This document shows, piece after piece, positions 13,034 to 18,807 of a DNA stretch of 27,408 nt. How positions within the stretch are numbered: position 1 is the first letter of the stretch; every line of letters begins with the position of its first letter. Origin of the DNA: a virus. A program made the position numbers and the translations under genes. A model generated the notes under the pieces. That model had not been told where the DNA came from. It saw only the letters and a list, made by a program, of their open reading frames with translations, and ran no database searches. The DNA lies in IMG/VR virus record IMGVR_UViG_3300033484_000012, positions 1-27,408 of that record. The stretch is one strand, 5' to 3'.

Positions 13034-14188
13034 GTGGCGCACGTCACCGCAGACCGCGTCAGCGAGACGAGCGCCACGACGGGGACGGGCGCCTACGCGC
13101 TCGCCGGAGCCGAGGCGGGTCGGCAGGCCTTCGGCACGGTGCTTGCGACGGGCGACACGGCGCTGTGCGTGGCGGAGGCGATCGATGCCAACGGCAACGC
13201 GAGCGGCGCGTGGGAGGCGTTCCTCGGCACGATGCAGGCAGGCGGCGGCCTCGCGCGCACCACGATCCTCGCCAGCTCGAATGCGGGCGCCGCGGTCAAC
13301 TGGAGCGCGGGCACCAGGCGCGTCTTCATCGGCCAGGTGGCCGGGCGCGCCAAGCCGCTGACGCAGGTTTTCAGCTCCAGCGGCACCTACAGCGTGCCAC
13401 CCGACGCGTCGGCGGTGGAGGTGTTCGTCTGGGGCGGCGGCGGCGGCGGCGGTTCCGGCCAGCGCGCTGGCTCGGGCACGCAGGCGGGCGGCGGCGGCGG
13501 CGGCGGCGGCGGCGGCTTCAGCTGGGCGCGGCTCGATCCGGCGGCGCTGGGCAGCAGCGTCAGCGTGACGGTCGGCGCGGGCGGCAGCGGCGGCGCCGCC
13601 GCGTCGACCGACAGCACGTCGGGCGTCAACGGCAGCTCGGGCAGCGCCTCGTCGTTCGGTGCCTTCGTGGCAGCGGGCGGCGGGGCCAACGGCACCGGCG
13701 GCTTCGGCGCGTCGAGCACCGGCGGCAACGGCGGCGGCGGCATGTCGGGCTACCAGACCGGCGGCGCTGGGGGCGTCAGCAACAATGTCGGCGCGCGCGG
13801 CCAGTCGTTCGCGGCGGGCGGCGGCGGCGGCGGCGGCCCGATCACCTCATCCGATACCGCGCTCGGCGGCCAGGCGGGCGGCGGCGATTCCTATGGAGCG
13901 ACCGGCAACAACTTCACCGCTGGCGGCGGCGGCGGCGCGGGCGGCACGTCGGGAGTCAATGGCACCTCGCCTGCTGCGCGCGCGAGCAGCGATCGTCGCG
14001 GCGGCCAGGGCGGTGGCGGAGGCGCTGCGGGCGGTGGCTCGTCGGGTTCGACGCCGAGCGCGGGCGGAGCGGGCCAGCTGCCCGGCGGCGGCGGCGGCGG
14101 CGGCGGCGGATCGCGCAACGGCACGCTTTCGGGCGCAGGCGGGGCCGGAGGAAACGGCCTCGTCATCGTGGTCACGCACTTCAATTGA
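13034..14188 (+). CDS. Polyglycine-rich fibre or adhesin
   Basis: The 384-aa product starts at GTG 13034 with AGGG upstream. Residues 1-105 are a fibre N-domain of a type seen in many phages (DRVSETSATTGTGAYALAGA, then ARTTILASSNAGAAVNWSAG). From residue about 112 comes TQVFSSSGTYSVPPDASAVE, the entry to a glycine-rich domain, then several runs of 7-10 consecutive Gly separated by short loops, ending in AGGNGLVIVVTHFN. Glycine-rich modules of this type in phage adhesins (for example S16 Gp38) pack into polyglycine II helices whose loops decide receptor specificity. Here the loops (QRAGSGTQA, TSGVNGSSGSASSF, TSSDTALGGQA) would be the variable surface. The Gly runs are coded largely by GGC repeats, which may slip without breaking frame. 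Host receptor binding is inferred from the family. Confidence 0.75.
   Translation: MAHVTADRVSETSATTGTGAYALAGAEAGRQAFGTVLATGDTALCVAEAIDANGNASGAWEAFLGTMQAGGGLARTTILASSNAGAAVNWSAGTRRVFIGQVAGRAKPLTQVFSSSGTYSVPPDASAVEVFVWGGGGGGGSGQRAGSGTQAGGGGGGGGGGFSWARLDPAALGSSVSVTVGAGGSGGAAASTDSTSGVNGSSGSASSFGAFVAAGGGANGTGGFGASSTGGNGGGGMSGYQTGGAGGVSNNVGARGQSFAAGGGGGGGPITSSDTALGGQAGGGDSYGATGNNFTAGGGGGAGGTSGVNGTSPAARASSDRRGGQGGGGGAAGGGSSGSTPSAGGAGQLPGGGGGGGGGSRNGTLSGAGGAGGNGLVIVVTHFN
13428..13516 (+). repeat. GGC trinucleotide-rich stretch coding for polyglycine
   Basis: Two long runs of mostly GGC codons (around 13432-13452 and 13488-13516) encode Gly8 and Gly10 within the fibre gene. Further shorter runs follow at 13819-13840 and 14089-14109. 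Such triplet tracts can gain or lose units in frame. Confidence 0.85.
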
Positions 14189-14201
14189 CGGGAGAACAGC
14201 A

Positions 14202-14555
14202 ATGGACAGGTTCGCATTCATCGAGCTTTCGACGCTGAAGGTCACGCAGATCACCGATGGCCCGCAATCGGGCTTCGACGAATCGAAGTTCGCTCAGAAG
14301 CAGCTGGGCGCTGACGAGGCGTGCCAGGTCGGCTGGCTGTTCAACCCGACGACCGGGCAGTTCATGGAGCCAGACCCGGCCTTCGCGCCGCCGCCGACGC
14401 TCGCCGAGCAGCTCGACGCGCTGAAGGGCCAGATCGCGAGCATGAAGGACTCGCGCGACCATCTGACCTCGCAGGTGTCGTTGCTGTCGACGAAGATCGA
14501 CGAGGCCGAGGCGACGCAGTCCGCGATCAAGGCGCAGATCGGGCTGCAGGGCTAG
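14202..14555 (+). CDS. Fibre-associated small protein with C-terminal coiled coil
   Basis: The 117-aa product has a compact N-terminal part (FAFIELSTLKVTQITDG, then CQVGWLFNPTTGQFMEPDP) and a long helix over about residues 68-115 (LAEQLDALKGQIASMKDSRD, SLLSTKIDEAEATQSAIK) that should form a coiled coil. Proteins in which VGWxFN-x-TGQF-x-P precedes a helix are common next to fibre genes, as fibre chaperones or connectors. The ATG is supported by GGGAGA. It lies directly after the polyglycine gene, consistent with a folding or trimer-linking partner. The exact function is not shown. Confidence 0.65.
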   Translation: MDRFAFIELSTLKVTQITDGPQSGFDESKFAQKQLGADEACQVGWLFNPTTGQFMEPDPAFAPPPTLAEQLDALKGQIASMKDSRDHLTSQVSLLSTKIDEAEATQSAIKAQIGLQG

Positions 14556-14561
14556 CGAGCG

Positions 14562-15371
14562 GTGTTCGGTGGCGCACCCGTTGCTGCCGTGCCGTTCGGA
14601 GCGGCGCCCCGGCTGGCCGCCGCCGCCGCCGCTGCCATCACCGTGGCGTCACGCTTCGGCAGCGGCATCGGCGCACGTGGCGCGGCGGTGGCGTCGATCG
14701 CTCCGCGCCTGCGCCTGGGCACGGGCGCGGCCTCGCGCGCGAGCGCGGTGCCGGTGGCAGCAGGCGGCGGGCGCGGCGGCGCGGGGCCGGGCGCGCGAGG
14801 CTCGGCAGTGCCGCTCGCGCCTGTGCCGGCACGCGGCGGCAGCGGAGCTGCGGCGCGCGGCGTTCCCACTCCGCTCGCCGTCGTGCCCGGGCGCGGCGGC
14901 AGCGGTGCGGGTGGGCGCGGCGTGCCGGTGGCGCTGACTCCCGTCGGCGGACGCGGCGGAAGCGGCGCGGCAGCACGCGGCACGGGCAGCCCGGCCGTTG
15001 CGGTCGGAGCGCGTGGCGGCAGCGGGTCGGCGGGGCGCAGCAGCGGCTCGGCGATCGTCGCGGCGCTGCGCTTCGCGGCTGGCGTCGCGCTGCGCGTCGT
15101 CGGCTCGCCGCGCATCGTCACCGGCGCGCGCGGCAGCGGCGGCGGCGCCGCAAAGGCCCCGGCCCGGCCGGTCGTCAGCCTCGCAGCGCGAGGGGGCAGC
15201 GGCGCTGCGGGCGCGGCGCGCGTGTCGCCGATCCTGCGCGCAGCGGCGCGCACCGGCGCAGGCACCGTCCTCATCGCGATCGTGCTGGCGGCGGCGGGGT
15301 ATCGCCCCAGCCGCATCAGGGCGCGGCTCATCGATCTGCGCCGCAAAAGCCACGCGCGGAGAAGTTCATGA
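14562..15371 (+). CDS. RGGSG 20-residue tandem-repeat protein of unknown function
   Basis: The 269-aa product (GTG start) is made largely of tandem 20-residue units that alternate a loop of the form RGGSGAAARG with a hydrophobic beta-like strand (VPLAPVPA, PTPLAVVP, VPVALTPV, SPAVAVGA). Clear units start at Arg71, Arg91, Arg111, Arg131 and Arg151, with decayed ones before and after. The C-terminus has a hydrophobic helix (TGAGTVLIAIVLAAAGY) followed by an Arg-rich tail (RPSRIRARLIDLRRKSHARR), possibly a membrane- or protein-docking end. The product is strongly basic. I know no family with this layout. The ATGA overlap with the connector gene argues that it is translated. The regular strand-loop pattern suggests a fibrous or solenoid protein; a role in head, neck or fibre is inferred from position. 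Confidence 0.6.
   Translation: MFGGAPVAAVPFGAAPRLAAAAAAAITVASRFGSGIGARGAAVASIAPRLRLGTGAASRASAVPVAAGGGRGGAGPGARGSAVPLAPVPARGGSGAAARGVPTPLAVVPGRGGSGAGGRGVPVALTPVGGRGGSGAAARGTGSPAVAVGARGGSGSAGRSSGSAIVAALRFAAGVALRVVGSPRIVTGARGSGGGAAKAPARPVVSLAARGGSGAAGAARVSPILRAAARTGAGTVLIAIVLAAAGYRPSRIRARLIDLRRKSHARRSS
14771..15190 (+). repeat. 60-bp tandem repeat (20-codon unit)
   Basis: The motif CGCGGCGGCAGCGG and variants recur with exact 60-base spacing at about 14772, 14832, 14892, 14952 and 15012, with decayed copies near 15127 and 15187. The units encode the RGGSG loop of the host gene. Divergence between units is moderate, so the array is not a recent expansion. Confidence 0.8.
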
Positions 15372-16180
15372 TCCTCCGCAGCGCCAACGACGCGATCGAC
15401 GTTGTCAACGAATGGCTGCTCGACACCGGCGTCACCATCACCGGGTCGAGCTGGTCGATCGACCCGGGCGGGCCCGGCGCGCCGGTGCTGCAGGCGGCAC
15501 AGCTGCCGATCGACGGCAGCTTCACTGCGATCATCCCCGTCGGCGGCACGCCGGGCGGGCGCTACACGATTTCGAACACCGTCACGCTGTCGAACGGGCT
15601 GGCCGACACGCACACCGACACGCTGCTGATCGAGGGCGGCACCGTCGTCGCGATCGACGAGGCGAAGGCGGCCCTGGGGATCGCGGCCGAGGTTGAGGAC
15701 CACGACGCCGAAATCCATAACCTGATCCTCGCAGCCGAGGCGCGCGCCGAGCAGCTGAGCGGGGTCGCGGGGCTGCTGCGCACGGCGACCTACGCCTTCC
15801 GCGCGCCCGCCGCCGCAGAGCTGCGGCTTCCGGTGCGCCCCGTGCAGGCGGTGACCGGCGTCAGCGTCCGCGCTCCGGGTGGTGAGCAGAGCGCGTGGAC
15901 CGACTGGCGCCTCGCCGCTGCGAACGGCGTCGCGCGCCTGCGCGCCCGAGCAGGCACCGCGTGGCCGTCGGTTGAGGATGCGCCCGACGCCTATGAAGTG
16001 ACGGCACAGGTCGGCCACGCCGATCGCGGGCTGGTGCCCGAGGCGTGGCGGCGCGCCGTGACGGCGCTGGTCGTCCACTGGTTCGACCATCGCGGTGCGC
16101 TGGCGATGGCCGATCAGGCGCGCTCGCTGCCCGATGGCCCGGCGGCGCTGCTGCGCTCGCTTCGGCGGCCGACGCCCTGA
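15368..16180 (+). CDS. Fusion of a fibre-adaptor-like domain with a gp6-like head-tail connector
   Basis: The 270-aa product has two parts. Residues 1-98 (DVVNEWLLDTGVTITGSSWS, then TAIIPVGGTPGGRYTISNTV) look like the small beta protein that in many HK97-like phages is a separate gene near the connector and is often annotated as phage fiber-tail adaptor. From about residue 99 follows a gp6-like connector: AIDEAKAALGIAAEVEDHDA, EIHNLILAAEARAEQLSGVA, which forms the ring below the portal. A C-terminal tail (EAWRRAVTALVVHWFDHRGA) ends the connector part. The start at 15368 overlaps the repeat-protein gene by ATGA. The frame is continuous, so the fusion is not a frameshift artefact. The connector call is solid; the adaptor assignment is by resemblance. 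Confidence 0.8.
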   Translation: MILRSANDAIDVVNEWLLDTGVTITGSSWSIDPGGPGAPVLQAAQLPIDGSFTAIIPVGGTPGGRYTISNTVTLSNGLADTHTDTLLIEGGTVVAIDEAKAALGIAAEVEDHDAEIHNLILAAEARAEQLSGVAGLLRTATYAFRAPAAAELRLPVRPVQAVTGVSVRAPGGEQSAWTDWRLAAANGVARLRARAGTAWPSVEDAPDAYEVTAQVGHADRGLVPEAWRRAVTALVVHWFDHRGALAMADQARSLPDGPAALLRSLRRPTP

Positions 16181-16551
16181 TGCCGCCGCGCACCCCGACA
16201 CCCGGCGATCTGCGCGAGATCGTCACGCTTGAGCAGCCGCCGTCGCTCGACGACGGCGCGGGCGGGCGCACGGGCACGTGGCAGCGCGTGGCGCGCCTAC
16301 CCGCGATGGTCGAGGCCGAGCAGGGGTCGCTCGCGGTCGAGGGTTCGCTGGCGACTGGCGCGACCCGCTTCCGCGTGACGATCCGCCCGCGCGCGCTCGG
16401 CACCGGCTGGCGGCTCGGCTGGACCGACACGGTGGGGCAGAGCTGGCGGCTGATCGTGCGCGCGCAGCTGCCGATGGGCCAGCGCCCGCTGTTCCTGCAA
16501 CTGATCTGCGAGGGCACGCTGCTCGCCGACGGGGAGCCGGGCAATGGCTAG
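16180..16551 (+). CDS. Head-closure / head-tail adaptor protein
   Basis: The 123-aa product starts at the ATG that overlaps the connector stop (TGATG). It reads PGDLREIVTLEQPPSLDDGA, GGRTGTWQRVARLPAMVEA, and then RFRVTIRPRALGTGWRLGW, in the order of the phage head-tail joining family (SPP1 gp16-like). It binds below the gp6-like ring and closes the filled head before tail joining. Length and position are standard. Confidence 0.85.
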   Translation: MPPRTPTPGDLREIVTLEQPPSLDDGAGGRTGTWQRVARLPAMVEAEQGSLAVEGSLATGATRFRVTIRPRALGTGWRLGWTDTVGQSWRLIVRAQLPMGQRPLFLQLICEGTLLADGEPGNG

Positions 16552-17158
16552 GCTGCACCCGGTCCGCGCCACAGCCACGTTCGGCGAGGTGGCGACCGTC
16601 GTCGCGGCGCTCGGCCCCGCGATCGAACGCTCGTTCGTGAGCGAGCTCGAGGCGCTCGCCGGGCCCAGCCTTGCGCGCGCGCGGCAGGGCGTGCCGGTGC
16701 GGCAGGGCCCCCGCCAGGCGACGTTCCGCCACGACGGCAGCCCGCGCCCGGTCGGCGGCCTCGTCTCGCTGCTGTCGAGCCGTGTGCTGCAGGACCGCAA
16801 GGAGCTGCGCATCGGCCTCCTGACCGGCAAGGCGCTGAGCGACGGCTTCTATATCATCCCGCTTGAGTTCGGGCGCGGGCTGACCGCGTCGCGGTCGCGA
16901 CCGCGCCGCCGCTATATCGGCACGCAGCAGGTCGTCGGCCGCCGCGCGGGCGGGGCGAAGCGCGTGCTGACGCTCGGCCGCTACACGCGGCCCTACAGCC
17001 GCGCCATCAGCCCGATCAGCCCCGATCGCTATGACATCGTGGTCGGCCGCGCGCGCGACGATATCCAGGCCGCCGCGGGAGCGCGGCTGATCGCGGTCTA
17101 CGATGACGCGCTGCGGCTGTCGGGCTGGGACATCCTCGCCGATGCGGTGCGCGGCTGA
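16544..17158 (+). CDS. HK97 gp10-like neck/tail-completion protein
   Basis: The 204-aa product overlaps the head-closure gene by 8 bases and has GGGGAG upstream of its ATG. It contains VSLLSSRVLQDRKELRIGLL and SDGFYIIPLEFGRGLTA, typical of the gp10-like family in which a basic N-terminus precedes a G-x-x-L-x-x-S-L core and F-Y-x-x-x-L-E-x-G. An Arg-rich insertion (ASRSRPRRRYIGTQQ) makes it longer than most family members. It is expected to join the neck to the tail. Confidence 0.8.
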   Translation: MARLHPVRATATFGEVATVVAALGPAIERSFVSELEALAGPSLARARQGVPVRQGPRQATFRHDGSPRPVGGLVSLLSSRVLQDRKELRIGLLTGKALSDGFYIIPLEFGRGLTASRSRPRRRYIGTQQVVGRRAGGAKRVLTLGRYTRPYSRAISPISPDRYDIVVGRARDDIQAAAGARLIAVYDDALRLSGWDILADAVRG

Positions 17159-17565
17159 TGGCGGCGTTCAGCGAAGCAATCCGCGCGGCGGTGATCGTCG
17201 CCCTGAAGGCTGCGCCCGCGCCCGATTGGGCGGTGTGGTCCAGCCCGCCGGTCGACCAGGATTTGCCCGTCGTCGCGGTCGGCCAGATCCTATTGGACGA
17301 GCGACTGGCCAAGGGCGCCCCCGACGGGTTCTATCTCGTCGGCGTCGAGCACTGGGCGCCTGCCGACAGTCCGCGCGCGCTCGACCGCATGGGCGCATCG
17401 AGCGTCGCGCGGCTGGACGCCCAGCCGCTGCCCAGCGCAACCGCCGACCTGTCGCCGCCGACGCTCACCAGCGAGGCCGAGCAGCAGATCCTCGATTACC
17501 CGAAGGGCCCCGCGCTGGTGCGGACCCACACATACCGGCTGCTCGCGCAGCCGAAGGAGGCATGA
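17158..17565 (+). CDS. Tail terminator, DUF3168-like
   Basis: The 135-aa product begins AFSEAIRAAVIVALKAAP and continues with VGQILLDERLAKGAPDG and a final region TRTHTYRLLAQPKEA-like (VRTHTYRLLAQP), in keeping with the DUF3168/tail terminator family that caps the tail tube at the head side. It starts at a TGATG junction with the gp10-like gene and ends in an ATGA junction. Assignment is by pattern and by its place before the major tail protein. Confidence 0.72.
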   Translation: MAAFSEAIRAAVIVALKAAPAPDWAVWSSPPVDQDLPVVAVGQILLDERLAKGAPDGFYLVGVEHWAPADSPRALDRMGASSVARLDAQPLPSATADLSPPTLTSEAEQQILDYPKGPALVRTHTYRLLAQPKEA

Positions 17566-17780
17566 TGCCAAAGACCAATCTGCAGACCGCGTTCGCCGCG
17601 CTGCTGCGCGCGGCGTTCCTCGCGCCCGCGGGGCAGGTGACCGACGCGCTCGCGGCTGCCGCACGCGCGCTGGGCGACCGCCTGGACGAGGAGGGGCACC
17701 CGGCGCTCGCCGCGGCGGCACGCGGATTTGCAAGCGAGATCGCGGCCCCCGCCGAGACCGACACAGCACAGGAGAAGTAA
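17562..17780 (+). CDS. Small helical protein of unknown function
   Basis: The 72-aa product (71 if the second ATG at 17565 is used) is Ala-rich and helical (LQTAFAALLRAAFLAPAGQV, then LAAAARALGDRLDEEGHP). A strong AGGAGG Shine-Dalgarno at 17555-17560 fits the second ATG (spacing 4) slightly better than the first. It lies between the tail terminator and the major tail protein. No family is recognised; it may be a tail assembly accessory. Confidence 0.65.
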   Translation: MMPKTNLQTAFAALLRAAFLAPAGQVTDALAAAARALGDRLDEEGHPALAAAARGFASEIAAPAETDTAQEK

Positions 17781-17783
17781 GTC

Positions 17784-18218
17784 ATGGCAAAGAAGCTCGG
17801 CAATAATTACCGGCTGTGGATCGAAAGCGCCACCGCTGGCACCTTCAACGAGGTCAAGGGTCAGCAGTCGCTCAGCTACTCGCAGTCGACGCAGCTGATC
17901 GACACCTCGGACAAGACGAACAGCCCCTACGGTACGTCGGTTCCGGGGCTGATTTCGGTCCAGATCAGCGCCGACCTCATCCCAGATCTGCCCGATACGA
18001 ACGGCTTCACGCGGCTGGAAAGCCAGTTCGTGAACCAGCTCCCCACCAACTTCCAGATCCGCAAGGGTGGATCGAGCGGTGCGGCACCGGCCGACGTGGT
18101 CTATGAGGGCGCGCATTATGTCACCCAGCTCAACAAGAGCTTCGGCCTTAACGACGCGGTGAAGGTGCAGGCGCAGCTGGCGCCCGCGTCGGCCCCCACC
18201 ACCAACACGCTGGCCTGA
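17784..18218 (+). CDS. Major tail tube protein
   Basis: The 144-aa product starts MAKKLGNNYRLWIESATAGT, with AGGAGAAG upstream of the ATG. Other recognisable parts are SQSTQLIDTSDKTNSPYGTS, GLISVQISADLIPDLPDTNG and YVTQLNKSFGLNDAVKVQAQ. This is the pattern of TP901-1-type and GTA-type major tail proteins, whose stacked hexamers form the tube of non-contractile tails. Its place between the terminator and the chaperones is standard. No Ig-like extension is present. Confidence 0.92.
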   Translation: MAKKLGNNYRLWIESATAGTFNEVKGQQSLSYSQSTQLIDTSDKTNSPYGTSVPGLISVQISADLIPDLPDTNGFTRLESQFVNQLPTNFQIRKGGSSGAAPADVVYEGAHYVTQLNKSFGLNDAVKVQAQLAPASAPTTNTLA

Positions 18219-18223
18219 CGCCG

Positions 18224-18667
18224 ATGCGCACCAAGGCAAGCGCGCCAGCCGAGGCGTCCGCCGTCGACGCGCGCGGCGAGATCGCGATCGAGCTTGATGG
18301 CGTGGAGTATGTGCTGCGCCCCAGTTTCGAGGCGGTCGGCGCGATCGAGAGCGCTTGCGGGAAGACCCTGCTCGAGCTGGCGCAGGCTGCCGAGAGCGGG
18401 ACGCTGTCCGCTGCGCACCTGGCCGAGGTCGTCGCACAGTGCATCAAGGCACAGGGCCGCGCCGTCGGCGATGACAACCTGCGCGCGGTGACGGCCAAAC
18501 GCATCGGCGCGCTGCTCTACGAGGCGGATGGCGGGCTGATGTGGGCGATAACGCAAGTGGTCATGCGCCTGCTCTTCCGCGCGGTCACCGGCGGCTACAC
18601 CGCGCTGGGGGAAGCGAAGGGGGCGGGGACGCGTTCGACGACCTCCGCCCCCGGCTTCGTCAACTGA
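18224..18667 (+). CDS. Tail assembly chaperone, GTA gp10-like
   Basis: The 147-aa product contains GEIAIELDGVEYVLRPSFEA, VGAIESACGKTLLELAQAA and LAEVVAQCIKAQGRAV, matching the Phage_TAC_11 / GTA gp10 family. These chaperones coat the tape measure protein during tail tube polymerisation and are not in the virion. The C-terminus from about residue 110 is a hydrophobic helix (GLMWAITQVVMRLLFRAV) and a low-complexity tail. Its stop TGA at 18665-18667 overlaps the next ATG (TGATG). A second chaperone frame, in -1 relative to this one, is open back to at least 18541, so a frameshifted longer product is possible. Confidence 0.85.
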   Translation: MRTKASAPAEASAVDARGEIAIELDGVEYVLRPSFEAVGAIESACGKTLLELAQAAESGTLSAAHLAEVVAQCIKAQGRAVGDDNLRAVTAKRIGALLYEADGGLMWAITQVVMRLLFRAVTGGYTALGEAKGAGTRSTTSAPGFVN

Positions 18668-18807
18668 TGAGCTACGCGATCGGCGGACTGGGCTGGACCC
18701 CGGCCGCCTTCTGGGCCGCGACCTCGCACGACCTGATGGCCGCAGCCGAATGGCACCAACTGCAGGCGGAGCTGCGCCGCCAGAAGGAGGAGGCGAACGA
18801 TGGCTGA
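18667..18807 (+). CDS. Second tail assembly chaperone (TAC_6-like)
   Basis: From the ATG at 18667 this is a 46-aa protein: MSYAIGGLGWTPAAFWAATS, then HDLMAAAEWHQLQAEL. The G-x-L-G-W-x-P-x-x-F-W-x-x-T-x-x-E/D-L pattern is the core of the small Phage_TAC_6-like chaperones that follow the gp10-like chaperone in alphaproteobacterial phages and GTAs. It overlaps the tape measure gene by 8 bases. The same frame is open upstream and reads FDDLRPRLRQL just before the Met, similar to what other family members have at their N-terminus. So either translation starts upstream or it is reached by a -1 frameshift from the previous gene. Confidence 0.75.
   Translation: MSYAIGGLGWTPAAFWAATSHDLMAAAEWHQLQAELRRQKEEANDG

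Noticed and set aside
13480-13520. Possible CRISPR or minisatellite array in the GGC runs
   Set aside because: There are no spacer-like unique segments with constant repeats. The runs are in-frame Gly codons of a fibre gene.
13387-14254. Proline-rich open frames antisense to the polyglycine gene
   Set aside because: Poly-Pro is what the complement of GGC repeats encodes in one frame; there are no start signals or other gene features.
14321-15367. Upstream extension of the connector frame
   Set aside because: The frame is open far upstream, but that part is a shadow of the RGGSG repeat gene. The ATG at 15368 overlaps the upstream stop and begins the recognisable domain.
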